Shown piece by piece: positions 36,349 through 51,700 of a stretch of 64,000 bases of DNA. The stretch's first letter is position 1. Each line of letters begins with the position of its first letter. The notes beneath the pieces are model-generated. The model was not told the DNA's origin. It saw only the letters and a list, made by a program, of their open reading frames with translations, and did no database searches. The position numbers were made by a program, and so were the translations under genes. The stretch comes from Eriocheir sinensis (Eukaryota > Arthropoda > Malacostraca > Decapoda > Varunidae), in assembly GCF_024679095.1 (NCBI RefSeq), contig NW_026110563.1, positions 496,001 through 560,000 on the forward strand. Direction: 5' to 3'.

Positions 36349-38082
36349 TTCTATTAAAATATATGTACAAAAATGAACATTAGATAAATTTGCATAAAAA
36401 TATATATACAAAACACACATTAGATAATGTAAATGAGTATAGAAATATGTATACAAAATACCTATGAAATAATCTAAATTCGTATCGAATTAAATTAAGA
36501 AATACCAATAAAATAAAGTAATTTTGGATGAAAATATATATACAAAATACACATAAAATAACCTAAATACAAATACAAATCTACACATAAAATAATTTAA
36601 AATTGAATGAAACAAATATACAAAGTAAACATAAAATAAGGTAAATTTGTAATGAAATATACGAAAAAATATACATAAAATAATATAAATTTGTATGAAA
36701 ATATATACAAATACATTAAATAACATGAATTTGTATAAAATTTGTATCAAAATATATACTTATACACACAATAAAATAACGTAATTTTTTTATGAAAATG
36801 TATATACAAAATACACATAAAATAACTTAAATACGTAGAAAAATATATATACAAAAAACACCTAAAATAATGTAAATATGTATGAAAATATATAAACAAA
36901 TACACATAAAATATTGTAAATTTGGATAAAAAATATATACAAAATGAACATTAAATAATGTAAATATGTATAAAAAAATATATACAAAAAACACATAAAA
37001 TAATGTTAAATCGAATCAAAATAAATAAAGAGAATATCAATAAAATAATGTAAATTTGTATGAAAATAAAGATGGAAAATATTCATATAATAACGCATAT
37101 TTGCATAAAAAAATACAAAAATACATATAAAATAATTAAATTTGTATTAAAATAAATATACAAAATGTACGTACAATAAAGTAAATTTGTATTGAAATAG
37201 ATATGCAAAATACACATCAATAATGTAAATTTGTATCAAAATATATATACGAATATTCATAAAATAGAGTTAATTTCTATGAAAATATACATACAAAATA
37301 GATATACAAAATACACATATAACTAGTTAAATTTGTATTTAAATACATGTACAAAAAACACATAAAATAATGTAGATTTGTATGAAATGAAAACAAATAC
37401 ATTTTATATAAAATATATATACAAAATACACATAGAATAATGTAAAAACATATCAAAATAAATACACAGAATATCAATAAAATAATGTAGATTTGTATGA
37501 AAATAAAGATGCAAAATACCCATAAAATAATGCATATTTTTATAAAAATACATATACAAAAATACACATAGATTAATCAAATTTGTATTAAAATTAATAT
37601 ACAAAATGCATATACAATAAGGTAAATTTGTATTGAAAAAATATGCAAAATACACATAAAACAATGTAAATTTGTTTCAAAATATATTACGAATACACAT
37701 AAAATAACGCAGATTTCTATAGAAATATATATACAAAATACACTTGAAATAATGTAAATACATATAAAAATATATATACAAAATACACATCAAATAATGT
37801 TAATTCGTGTCAAAATAAATAAACAAAATATCATGAAAAGAATGTGTATTTGTATGAAAATAGATATACAAAATACACATAAAATAACCTAAATTTGTAT
37901 AAAACTATATACAAAAATACACAAAAATAATTTAAACTTGTATGAAAATAAATATACAAAAAACATATAAAAATAGGTAAATTTGTATTGAAATACATAT
38001 ACAAAATACACTGAAAATAATGTAAATTTGAATGAAAATATATAAACATATAGACTTAAAATTACGTAAATTTGTATCAAAT
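36349..38082 (-). repeat. Satellite segment, T-rich strand on -
   Basis: The 36,490-37,700 part is the complement of the 26,400-27,500 and 44,107-45,300 series. It ends in an irregular join at 'atcaaatatacatgtatt'. Confidence 0.9.
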
Positions 38083-38382
38083 ATACATGTATTTAAATAC
38101 AAATTTAACTAATTATATGTGTATTTTGTATATCTATTTTCATACAAATTGAAATTTATTTTTTTGTTTTTTTGTATATACTTTTATTCAAAGTTTCGTA
38201 ATTTTATGTGTATTTTGTATATTTATTTTCCTACAAATATACGTTCTTTTATCGGAATTTTGTTTATTTATTTTGATACGAATTTTCATTTTTTTAGGTG
38301 TATTTGATATATATATTTTTATACTTATTTACATAATTTTATATATATTTTGAATATATATTTTCATAGAAATTTACTCTAT
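38083..38382 (+). repeat. Satellite segment, T-rich strand on +
   Basis: Near-copy of 2,665-2,945, including the 'tacgttcttttatcgg' variant near 38,240. Ends at junction F (38,370-38,392). Confidence 0.9.
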
Positions 38383-38385
38383 ATG

Positions 38386-40289
38386 TATATACAAAAAAAC
38401 ACAAAAATAATTTAAATTTGTATGAAAATAAATATACAAAATACACATAAAATTAGGTAAATTTGTATTGAAATACATATACAAAATACACTTAAAATAA
38501 TGTAAATTTGAATGAAATTATATAAACAAATACACTTAAATGACGTTAATTTGTATAAAATATATATAAAAAATACACATTAAATAATGAAAATATGTAT
38601 AAAAAAATATATACAAAACACAAATAGTATAATATAAAATCGTATCAAAATATAAACACAGAATATTAATAAAATAATGTATATTTGTATGAAAACTAAG
38701 ATGCAAAATACCTATAAAATAACGCTTTTTTTTTAATTATATATACCAAAATACACATAAAATATTTGAATTTGTATTAAAATAAATATACAAAATGCAC
38801 ATACAATAAGGTAAATTTGTATTGAAATAGATATGCAAAAAACATATAAAACAATGTAAATTTGTTTCAAAATATATATACGAATACACATAAAATAACG
38901 TAGATTTCTATAAATATATATATACAAAATACAAATAAAATTAAGTAAATACGAAACAAAAATGTATTCAAAAAACACATAAAATAATGTAAATTCGTAT
39001 ATATATAAATAAACAAAATACCAATAAGAGAATGTGTATTTGTATAAATATAAATATACAAAATGCACATAAAATAACGTAAATTTGTATAAAACTATAT
39101 ACAAAAATACACAGAAGTAATTAAATTTGTATGAAAATAGATATACAAAATACACACAAAATAAGCTAAATTTGAATTGAAATATATATACAAAATACAT
39201 AAAATAAAGTAAATTCGTTTCAAAATATTTTTAACAAATACACATATAATAACGTAAATTTGAAAAAAAATATATAAACAAAATACACATTAAGTAATGT
39301 AAATACGTATAAAAAAAAATATTTACAAAATACACCAATAATCAAGTCATTCGTATCAAAATAAATAAACAAAAAACTAATTAAATAATGTAAATTTTTA
39401 TGAGAAAACATACAAAATACACATAAAATAACGTTTTTAGTTTCTATAAAAATATATGTACAAAAATGCACATAAAATTAGTTTGCATAAAAAGATATAT
39501 ACAAAACACACATTAGATAATGAAAATGAGTATGAAAATATGTATACAAAATACCTATGAAATAATCTAAATTCGTATCGAGTTAAATTAGGAAAATAAC
39601 AATAAAATAATGTAATTTTGGATGAAAATATATATAGAAAACACACATAAAATAACCTAAATTCAAATAAAAATATACACATTAAATAATTTAAAATTGA
39701 ATGAAATAAATATACAAAATAAACATAAAATAAGGTAAATTTGTAATAAAATATGTGTAAGAATTCACATAAAATAATATCAATTTGTATGAAAATATAT
39801 ATACAAATACACATAAAATAACATGAATTTGTATAAAATTTGTTTCAAAATATTTACGAATACACACAATAAAATAACGTAAATTTTTATGAAAATGTAT
39901 ATATAAAATACACATAAAATAATTTAAATACGTAGAAAAATATATATACAAAATACACATAAAAAAAATGTAAATTCGTAAAAAATTAAATACACAAAAT
40001 TCCAATAAAAGAATGTATATTTGTAGGAAAATATATATACAAAAAACAAATAAAATAACTAAAATTTGTATAAAAATATATAAAAAATACACAAAAATAA
40101 TTTAAATTTGTTTGAAAATAGATATGCAAAATACACATAAAGTTAGGCAAATTTGTATTGAAATACATATACAAAACACACATAAAATAATGTAAATTTG
40201 TATGAAAATATATAAACAAATACATATAAAATAACGTAAATTTGGATAAAATATATATACAAAATATACTTTAAATATTTTAAATATGT
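38386..40289 (-). repeat. Satellite segment, T-rich strand on -
   Basis: Near-copy of 2,957-4,812. Small indels shift the offset from about 35,428 to 35,475 along its length. Confidence 0.9.
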
Positions 40290-40320
40290 ATAAAAATATA
40301 TTATATTATATATATTTTTA
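40290..40320. other. Near-palindromic orientation junction C, copy 3
   Basis: 'taaaaatatattatatta' followed by 'tatatattttta', apparently the same as at 25,387. Marks the centre of a long inverted repeat formed by the flanking arrays. Confidence 0.8.
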
Positions 40321-40859
40321 TTGATATTTGCGTTATTTATGTGTATTTTGTATATGTTTTCTCATAGAAATTTACATTATTTTATTGGTATTTTGTCTAT
40401 TTTGATACGAATTACATGATTATTTGTGTATTTTGTACATTTTTTTTATACGTATTTACATTATTTAATGTGAATTTTGTTTATATATTTTTATACAAAT
40501 TTACGTTATTATATGTGTATTTGTATATGTATTTTGATACAAATTTACATTATTTTATGTATTTTGTATATATATCTTAATTCAAATTTAGCTTATTTTA
40601 TGTGTATTTTGTATATCTATTTATTTTAATACAAAATCAAATATTTTATGTTTTTTCGTATATATATTTTTATAAAAAATGCGTTATTTTATGGGTATTT
40701 TGCATCTTAATTTTCATACATATTTACATTATTTTATTAATATTTTCTGTATTTATTTTGATACGATTTTACATTATTTTATTTGTGTTTTGTATGTATT
40801 TTTTTTATACATATTTACATTATTTAATGTTTATTTTGTATATATATTTACATTATTTT

Positions 40860-43800
40860 ATTGATATTCTGTGTATTTATTTTGATTTGATTTTACATTA
40901 TTCTATGTGTATTTTGTATATATATTTTATATAAAATGTATTTGTTTTCATTTCATACAAATCTACATTATTTTATGTGTTTTTTGTACATGTATTTAAA
41001 TACAAATTTAACTAGTTATATGTGTATTTTGTATATCTATTTTGTATGTATATTTTCATAGAAATTTACTCTATTTTATGACTATTCGTATATATATTTT
41101 GATACAAGTTTACATTATTAATGTGTATTTTGCATATCTATTTCAATACAAATTTACTTTATTGTACGTGCATTTTGTATATTTATTTTAATACAAATTT
41201 AATTATTTTATATGTATTTTTGTATATATATTTTTATGCAAAAATGCGTTATTATATGGATATTTTGCATCTTTATTTTAATACAAATTTACATTATTTT
41301 ATTGATATTCTCTTTATTTATTTTGATACGATTTAACATTATTCTATGTGTTTTTTGTATATATTTTTTTAAACATATTTACATTATTTAATGTTCATTT
41401 TGTATATATATTTTATCCAAATTTACATTATTTTATGTGTATTTGTTTATATATTTTCATACATATTTACATTATTTTATGTGTTTTTTGTATATATATA
41501 TTTTTCTACGTATTTAAATTATTTTATGTGTATTTTGTATATACATTTTCATAAAAAAATTACGTTATTTTATTGTGTGTATAAGTATATATTTTGATAC
41601 AAATTTTATACAAATTCATGTTATTTAATGTGTATTTGCATATATATTTTCATACAAATTTATATTATTTTATGTGTATTTTTTCATATATTTCATTACA
41701 AATTTACCTTATTTTATGTTTATTTTGTATATTTATTTCATTCAATTTTAAATTATTTTATGTGTATATTTGTATTTGTATTTAGGTTATTTTATATGTA
41801 TTTTGTATATATATTTTCATCCAAAATTACATTATTATATTGGTATTTTCTTAATTTAATTCGATACGAATTTAGATTATTTCATAGGTATTTTGTATAC
41901 ATATTTTTATACTCATTTACATTATCTAATGTGTGTTTTGTATATTTATTTTTATGCAAATTCATTTTATGTTCATTTTTGTACATATATTTTTATAGAA
42001 ATTTGCTTTATTTTATGTATATAATTTTATATAAATTTACGTTATTTTATGTGCATTTTGTATATTTATATTTATACAAATACACATTCTTTTATTGCTA
42101 TATTGTTTATTTATATTTATACGAATTTACATTATTTTATGTGTATTTTGTATACATTTTTTTTTATACGTATTTACTTAATTTTATGTGTATTTTGTAT
42201 ATGCATTTTTATAGAAATCTACGTAATTTTATGTGTATTCGCATATATATTATGAAACAAATTTACATTATTTTATATGTATTTCGTATATCTATTTCAA
42301 TACAAATTTATCTTATTGTATGTGCATTTTGTATATTTATTTTAATACAAATTCAAATATTTTATGTGTATTTTGGTGTCAATAATTTTATGAAAAATGC
42401 GTTATTTTATAGGTATTTTGCATCTTAATTTTCATACAAATTTACATTATTTTATTAATATTCTGTGTATATATTTTGATACGATTTTACATTATTCTAT
42501 TTGAGTTTTGTATATATTTTTATATACATATTTATATTATTTAATGTGAATTTTGTATATATATTTCTTACAAATTTACGTTATTATATGTGTATTTGTT
42601 TATATATTTTCTTTTAAATTTACATTATTTTATGTGTATTTTGTATATGTATTTCAATAGAAATTAACCTAATTTTATGTGTATTTTGTATATTTCTTTT
42701 CATACAAATTTAAATTATTTTTGTGTATTTTTGTATATAGTTTTATTCAAATTTAGGTTATTTTATGTACGCATTTACATTATTTAATGTGTGTTTTGTA
42801 TATATATTTTTATCCAAAGTTAATTTATTTTACGTTCATTTTGGACATATATTTTATAGAAATTAGCGTTATTTTATATGTATTTGTATATGTTTTCTCA
42901 TACAAATTTACATTATGTTATTGCTATTTTGTTTATTTAGTTTGATACGAATTACATGATTATATGTGTATTTTGTATATATTTTTTATACGTACTACAT
43001 TACTTAATGTGTATTTTGTTTATATATTTTTAAACAAATTTACGTTATTATATGTATTTTTATAAAATTTTTGATACAAATTTACATTAGTTTATGTATT
43101 TTGTATATACATTTCAATTCAAATTTAGCTTATTTTATCTGTATTTTGTATATCTATTTTCATACGAATTTAATTACTTCTGTGTATTTTTGTATATAGT
43201 TTTATACAAATTTACGCTATTTTATGTGTATTATGTATATTTATATTTATACAAATACACATTCTTTTATTGGTATTTTGTTTATTTATTTTGATACGAA
43301 TTTACATTATTTTATGTGTATTTTGTATACCTTTTTTTTACTTATTTACTTCATTTTACGTGTATTTTGTATATTTATTTTTATACAAATCTACGTTATT
43401 TTATGTGTATTCGTATATATATTTTGAAACAAATTTACATTGTTTTATATGTATTTTGCATATCTATTTCAATACAGATTTACCTTATTGTATGTGTTTT
43501 TTGTATATTTATTTTAACACAAATAAATTTTTTTATGTGTATTTTTGTATATATATTTTTAAAAAAATACGTTATTTTATGGGTATTTTGCTTCTTTATT
43601 TTCATACAAATTTACATTATTTTATTAATATTCTGTGTATTTATTTTGATACGATTTTACATTATTCTATTTGTGTTTTGTATATATTTTTTTATACAAA
43701 TTTACGTTATTTTAAGTGTATTTGTTTATGTATTTTCATTCAAATTTACATTATTTTATGTGTATTTTGTATATGTATTTCAATACAAATTTACCTATTT

Positions 43801-46800
43801 TTATATGTTTTTGTATATTTATTTTCATACAAGTTTAAATTATTTTTGTGTATTTTTGTATATAGTTTTATACAAATTTAGGTTATTTTATGTGTATTTA
43901 GTATATCTATTTTCATACAAATACACATTCTTTTCATGATATTTTGTTTATTTATTTTGACACGAATTAACATTATTTAATGTGTATTTTGTATATATAT
44001 TTTTATACGTATTTACATTATTTCAAGTGTATTTTGTATATATATTTCTATAGAAATCTGCGTTATTTTATGTGTATTCGTATATATATTTTGAAACAAA
44101 TTTACATTGTTTTATGTGTATTTTGCATATTTTTTCAATACAAATTTACCTTATTGTATGTGCATTTTGTATATTAATTTTAATACAAATTTGATTAATC
44201 TATGTGTATTTTTGTATATGTATTTCTATAAAAATATGCTTTATTTTATGGGTATTTTGCATCTTTATTTTCATACAAATTTACATTATTTTATTGATAT
44301 TCTGTGTATTTATTTTGATATGTTTTTACATTATTCTATGTGTATTTTGTATATATATTTTATATAAAATGTATTTGTTTTCATTTCATACAAATCTACA
44401 TTATTTTATGTGTTTTTTGTACAAGTATTTAAATACAAATTTAACAAGTTATATGTGTATTTTGTATATCTATTTTGTATGTATATTTTCATAGAAATTT
44501 ACTCTATTTTATGAGTATTCGTATATATATTTTGATACAAATTTACATTATTAATGTGTATTTTGCATATCTATTTCAATACAAATTTACTTTATTGTAC
44601 GTGCATTTTGTATATTTATTTTAATACAAATTTAATTATTTTATATGTATTTTTGTATATATATTTTTATGCAAATATGCGTTATTATATGGATATTTTG
44701 CATCTTTATTTTCACACAAATTCACATTATTTTATTGATATTCTCTTTATTTATTTTGATACGATTTAACATTATTCTATGTGTTTTTTGTATATATTTT
44801 TTTATACATATTTACATTATTTAATGTTCATTTTGTATATACATTTTATCCAAATTTACATTATTTTATGTGTATTTGTTAATATATTTTCATACATATT
44901 TACATTATTTTATGTGTTTTTTGTATATATATATTTTTCTACGTATTTAAATTATTTTATGTGTATTTTGTATATACATTTTCATAAAAAAATTACGTTA
45001 TTTTATTGTGTGTATAAGTATATATTTTGATACAAATTTTATACAAATTCATGTTATTTAATGTGTATTTGTATATATATTTTCATACAAATTTATATTA
45101 TTTTATGTGTATTTTTTCATATATTTCATTACAAATTTACCTTATTTTATGCTTATTTTGTATATTTATTTCATTCAATTTTAAATTATTTTATGTGTAT
45201 ATTTGTATTTGTATTTAGGTTATTTTATGTGTATTTTGTATATATATTTTCATGCAAAATTACACTTTATATATTGGTATTTTCTTAATTTAATTCGATA
45301 CGAATTTAGATTATTTCATAGGTATTTTGTATACATATTTTTATACTCATTTACATTATCTAATGTGTGTTTTGTATATATATTTTATGCAAATTTATTT
45401 TATGTTCATTTTGTACATATATTTTATAGAAATTTGCGTTATTTTATGCATATAGTTTTATATAAATTTACGTTATTTTATGTGCATTTTGTATATTTAT
45501 ATTTATACAAATACACATTCTTTTATTGCTATATTGTTTATTTATATTTATACGAATTTACATTATTTTATGTGTATTTTGTATACATTTTTTATACGTA
45601 TTTAATTAATTTTATGTGTATTTTGTATATGTATTTTTATAGAAATCTACGTTATTTTATGTGTATTCATATATATTTTGAAACAAATTTACATTATTTT
45701 ATATGTATTTTGCATATCTATTTCAATACAAATTTACCTTATTGTATGTGCATTTTGTATATTTATTTTGATACAAATTCAAATATTTTATGTGTATTTT
45801 GGTATCAATAATTTTATAAAAAATGCGTTATTTTATAGGTATTTTGCATCTTAATTTTCATACAAATTTACATTATTTTATTAATATTCTGTGTATATAT
45901 TTTGATACGATTTTACATTATTCTATTTGTGTTTTGTATATATTTTTTATACATATTTACATTATTTAATGTGTATTTTGTATATATATTTGATACAAAT
46001 TTACATTATTATATGTGTATTTGTTTATATATTTTCTTTCAAATTTACATTATTTTATATGTATTTTGTATATGTATTTCAATAGAAATTAACCTAATTT
46101 TATGTGTATTTTGTATATTTCTTTTCATACAAATTGAAATTATTTTTGTGTATTTTTGTATATAGTTTTATACAAATTTAGGTTATTTTATGTACGCATT
46201 TACATTATTTAATGTGTGTTTTGTATATATTTTTATCCAAAATTAATTTATTTTACATTGATAATTTGTAAATATATTTTTATAGAAATTAGCGTTATTT
46301 TATATGTATTTGTATATGTTTTCTCATACAAATTTACATTATTTTATTGCTATTTTGTTTATTTAGTTTGATACGAATTACATGATTATATGTGTATTTT
46401 GTACATATTTTTTATACGTATTTACATTACTTAATGTGTATTTTGTTTATATATTTTTAAACAAATTTACGTTATTATATGTATTTTTATAAATATTTTG
46501 ATACAAATTTACATTATTTTATGTATTTTGTATATACATTTCAATTCAAATTTAGCTTAGTTTATCTATATTTTGTGTATCTATTTTCATAGAATTTAAT
46601 TACTTCTCAGTATTTTGTATATAGTTTTATACAAATTTACGTTATTTTATATTTATTTTGTTCATTTATATTTATACAAATACACCTTCTTTTATTGGTA
46701 TTTTGTTTATTTATTTTGATACGAATTTACATTATTTTATGTGTATTTTGTATACATTTTCTTATTCGTATTTACTTCATTTTATGTGTATTTTGGATAT

Positions 46801-46830
46801 ATTTTTATAGAAATCTACGTTATTTTATGT
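40860..46830 (+). repeat. Higher-order repeat, 3.43-kb spacing
   Basis: Sequence of 40,860-43,400 recurs at 44,293-46,830. Matching points are 40,863/44,296 and 41,594/45,027 (offset 3,433) and 42,768/46,193 (offset 3,425). The intervening 43,400-44,290 is of a different variant order. Confidence 0.8.
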
Positions 46831-49320
46831 GTATTCTTATATATATTTTGAAACAAATTTACATTATTTTATATGTATTTTGCATATCTATTTCAATACA
46901 AATTTACCTTATTGTATGTGCATTTTGTATATTTATTTTGATACAAATTCAAATATTTTATGTGTATTTTGGTATCAATAATTTTATAAAAAATGCGTTA
47001 TTTTATAGGTATTTTGCATCTTAATTTTCATACAAATTTACATTATTTTATTAATATTCTGTGTATATATTTTGATACGATTTTACATTATTCTATTTGT
47101 GTTTTGTATATATATTTTTTATACATATTTACATTATTTAATGTGTATTTTGTATATATATTTCATTCAAATTTACATTATTATATGTGTATTTGTTTAT
47201 ATATTTTCTTTCAAATTTACATTATTTTATGTGTATTTTGTATATGTATTTCAATAGAAATTAACCTAATTTTATGCTTATTTTGTATATTTCTTTTCAT
47301 ACAAATTGAAATTATTTTTGAATATTTTTGTATATAGTTTTATACAAATTTAGGTTATTTTATGTACGCATTTACATTATTTAATGTGTGTTTTGTATAT
47401 ATATTTTTATCCAAAGTTAATTTATTTTACGTTCATTTTTGGACATATATTTTTATAGAAATTAGCGTTATTTTATATGTATTTGTATATGTTTTCTCAT
47501 ACAAATTTACATTATTTTATTGCTATTTTGTTTATTTAGTTTGATACGAGTTACATGATTATATGTGTATTTTGTACATATTTTTTTAAACGTATTTACA
47601 TTACTTAATGTGTATTTTGTTTATGTATTTTTAAACAAATTTACGTTATTATATGTATTTTTATAAATATTTTGATACAAATTTACATTATTTTATGTAT
47701 TTTGTATATACATTTCAATTCAAATTTAGCTTATTTTATCTATATTTTGTGTATCTATTTTCATACGAATTTAATTACTTCTGTGTATTTTTGTATATAG
47801 TTTTATACAAATTTACGTTATTTTATGTGTATTTTGTATATTTATATTTATACAAATACACATTTTTTTATTGGTATTTTGTTTATTTATTTTGATACGA
47901 ATTTACATTATTTTATGTGTATTTTGTATACATTTTTTTATACGTATTTACTTAATTTTATGTGTTTTTTGTATATGTATTTTTATAGAAATCTACGTTA
48001 TTTTATGTGTATTCGCATATATATTTTGAAACAAATTTACATTATTTTATATGTATTTTGCATATCTATTTCAATACAAATTTACCTTATTGTATGTGCA
48101 TTTTGTATATTTATTTTGATACAAATTCAAATATTTTATGTGTATTTTGGTATCAATAATTTTATAAAAAATGCGTTATTTTATAGGTATTTTGCATCTT
48201 AATTTTCATACAAATTTACATTATTTTATTAATATTCTGTGTATATATTTTGATACGATTTTACATTATTCTATTTGTGTTTTGTATATATTTTTTTATA
48301 CATATTTACATTATTTAATGTGTATTTTGTATATATATTTCATTCAAATTTACATTATTATATGTGTATTTGTTTATATATTTTCTTTCAAATTTACATT
48401 ATTTTATGTGTATTTTGTATATGTATTTCAATAGAAATTAACCTAATTTTATGTGTATTTTGTATATTTCTTTTCATACAAATTGAAATTATTTTTGTGT
48501 ATTTTTATATATAGTTTTATACAAATTTAGGTTATTTTATGTACGCATTTACATTATTTAATGTGTGTTTTGTATATTTTACGTTCATTTTTGGACATAT
48601 ATTTTTATAGAAATTAGCGTTATTTTATATGTATTTGTATATGTTTTCTCATACAAATTTACATTATTTTATTGCTATTTTGTTTATTTAGTTTGATACG
48701 AATTACATGATTATATGTGTATTTTGTACATATTTTTTTATACGTATTTACATTACTTAATGTGTATTTTGTTTATATATTTTTAAACAAATTTACGTTA
48801 TTATATGTATTTTTATAAATATTTTGATACAAATTTACATTATTTTATGTATTTTGTATATACATTTCAATTCAAATTTAGCTTATTTTATCTATATTTT
48901 GTGTATCTATTTTCATACGAATTTAATTACTTCTGTGTATTTTTGTATATAGTTTTATACAAATTTACGTTATTTTATGTGTATTTTGTATATTTATATT
49001 TATACAAATACACATTTTTTTATTGGTATTTTGTTTATTTATTTTGATACGAATTTACATTATTTTATGTGTATTTTGTATACATTTTTTTATACGTATT
49101 TACTTCATTTTACGTGTATTTTGTATATATATTTTTATACAAATCTACTTTATTTTATGTGTATTCGTATATATATTTTGAAACAAATTTACATTGTTTT
49201 ATATGTATTTTGCATATATGTTTCAATAGAGATTTACCTTATTGTATGTGTATTTTGTATATTGATTTTAATACAAATTAATTTTTTCATGTGTATTTTG
49301 GTATATATATTTTTATAAGA
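46472..49320 (+). repeat. Higher-order tandem repeat of 1.15-1.17 kb
   Basis: The variant 'ttattatatgtattttta' appears at 46,472, 47,646 and 48,798, spaced 1,174 and 1,152 bases, close to 26 monomers of 45 bp. Sequence between them is closely similar. The third unit is cut by fold-back junction A. Confidence 0.85.
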
Positions 49321-49347
49321 TTACGAAAATTTGAATAAAAATATATA
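49304..49347. other. Fold-back junction A, copy 2
   Basis: Same 13-bp inverted repeat (arms 49,304-49,316 and 49,335-49,347) and loop as at 373-416. Confidence 0.85.
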
Positions 49348-50570
49348 CAAAAAAACAAAAAAATAAATTTAAATTTGTATGAAAATAGATATACAAAATA
49401 CACATATAATTAGTTAAATTTGTATTTAAATACATGTACAAAATACACATAAAATAATGTAAATTTGTATGAAATGAAAACAAATTCACATAAAATTCGC
49501 GTCAAAATAAATAAACAAAATATCAATAAAAGATTGTGTATTTGTATGAAAATAGATATACAAAATACACATAAAATAACCTAAATTTGTATCAAACTAT
49601 ATACAAAAATACACAAAAATATTTTAAATTTGTATGAAAATAAATATACAAAATACACATAAAATTAGGTAAATTTGTATTGAAATACATACACAAAATA
49701 CACATAAAATAATGTAAATTTGAATGAAAATACATAAACAAATACCCTTAAAATAACGTAAATTTGTATAAAAAAATATGTACAAAACACAAATAGAATA
49801 ATGTAAAATCGTATCAAAATAAATACACAGAATATTAATAAAATAATGTAAATTTGTATGAAAATAAAGATGCAAAATACCCATAAAATAACGGATTTTT
49901 TTTATTTTTAAAAATATATATACCAAAATACACATCAAAAAATTAAATTTGTATTAAAATAAATATTCAAAAAACACATGCAATAAGGTAAATTTGTATT
50001 GAAATAGATATGCAAAATACATATAAAACTATGTAAATTTGTTTCAAAATATATATACGAATACACATAAAATAACGTAGATTTCTATAAAAATATATAT
50101 ACAAAATACACATAAAATGAAGTAAATACGTATAAAAAAATGTATACAAAAAACACAAAATAATGTAAATTCGTATCAAAATAAATAAACAAAATACCAA
50201 TAAAAGAATGAGTATTTGTATAAATATAAATATACAAAATACACATAAAATAACGTAAATTTATATAAAACTATATACAAAAATACACAGAAGTAGTTAA
50301 ATTTGTATGAAAATATATACAAAATACACACAAAATAAGCTAAATTTGAATTGAAATATATATACAAAATACATGAAATAAAGTAAATTTGTATCAAAAT
50401 ATTTATACAAATACACATATAATAACGTAAATTTGTATGAAAATATATAAACAAAATACACCTTAAATAATGTAAATACGTATAAAAAATATGTACAAAA
50501 TACACATATAATCATGTAATTCGTATCAAAATAAATAAACAAAATACCAATAAAATAATATAAATTTGTA
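49321..50570 (-). repeat. Satellite segment, T-rich strand on -
   Basis: Direct near-copy of 389-1,623 in which both flanking junctions (A and B) are also conserved. Confidence 0.9.
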
Positions 50571-50592
50571 TGAGTAAACGTGTATGTTGCAT
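50571..50592. other. Orientation junction B, forward copy 3
   Basis: 'tgagtaaacgtgtatg' then 'ttgcat', as at 33,917. Confidence 0.85.
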
Positions 50593-51650
50593 ATTTTTTC
50601 AATACAAATTTACCTTATTATATACGCATTTTGTATATTAATTTTAATACAAATTTAATTATTCGATGTGTATTTTTGTATCTGTATTTTTATAAACATA
50701 TGCTTTATTTTTTGGGTATTTTGCATCTTTATTTTCAAACAAATTTACATTATTTTATTGATATTCTGCTCATTCATTTTGATACGAATTAACATTATTC
50801 TATGTGTATTTTGTATATATTTTTCATACAAATTTACGTTATTTTATGTGTATTTGTTTATATATTTTGACACAAATTTACAATATTTTATGGGTATTTT
50901 GTATATACATTTCAAAAGAAATTTACCTAGTTTTATGTGTATTTTGTATATCTATTTTCATACAAACTCAAATTATTTCTATGTATTTTTGTATATATTT
51001 TAATACAAATTTTAGTTATGTTATGTGTATTTTGTAAATTTATTTTCATTCAAATATATATTATTTTATTGGTGTTTTGTTGATTTATATTAATACGAGT
51101 TTACATTATTTTATATGTACTTTGTATATATATTTTTATTCGCTTTTACATTATTAAATATTTATTTTGAATATATATTTTTATACAAATTCATGGTATT
51201 TTATGTGTATTTGTATATATATTTTTATATAAATTTACATTATTTTATGTGTATTTTGTACATATATTTTTTTACAAATCTACTTTATTTTATGTTTATT
51301 TTGTATGTGTATTTTGTATATTTATATTTATCCAAATACACATTCTTTTATTGGTATTTTGTTTATTTATTTTAATTCGAATTTACATTATTTTATGTGT
51401 ATTTTGTATACATTTTTTATACGTATTTACTTAATTTTATGTGTATTTTGTATATATATTTTTATAGAAATCTACGTTTTTTTATTTGTATTCGTATATA
51501 TATTTTGAAACAAATTTACATTGTTTTATATGTATTTTTGCATATCTCTTTCAATACAAATTTACCTTATTGTATGTGCATTTTGTATATTTATTTTAAT
51601 GCAAATTTAAATATTTTATGTGTATTTTGGTATATATATTTTTATAAGAT
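50593..51650 (+). repeat. Satellite segment, T-rich strand on +
   Basis: Matches 33,940-35,100 without the AT expansion. Its last 390 bases match the first 388 of the window. Confidence 0.9.
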
Positions 51651-51676
51651 TACGAAAATTTGAATAAAAATATATA
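51633..51676. other. Fold-back junction A, copy 3
   Basis: Same inverted repeat as the other two copies. Here the - oriented part lasts only to about 51,700 before + orientation resumes ('aatttcaattttgttc'). Confidence 0.85.
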
Positions 51677-51700
51677 CAAAAAAACAAAAAAATAAATTTC

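Larger units (their letters stand above)
40321..49320 (+). repeat. Longest same-orientation satellite segment, 9 kb
   Basis: Two clear higher-order periods lie inside: 3,433 bp (for example 41,594 and 45,027) and 1,152-1,174 bp (46,472, 47,646, 48,798). The longest stop-free frame is 266 codons (41,628-42,428). Confidence 0.9.

Noticed and set aside
41628..42428. Long open frame of 266 codons, and many like it, as candidate membrane proteins rich in Tyr, Phe and Ile
   Set aside because: The residues repeat every 15 positions because the DNA repeats every 45 bases. All three frames of the same strand are open at once, no start context or composition change is seen, and the frames end wherever a monomer has an indel or an orientation flip.
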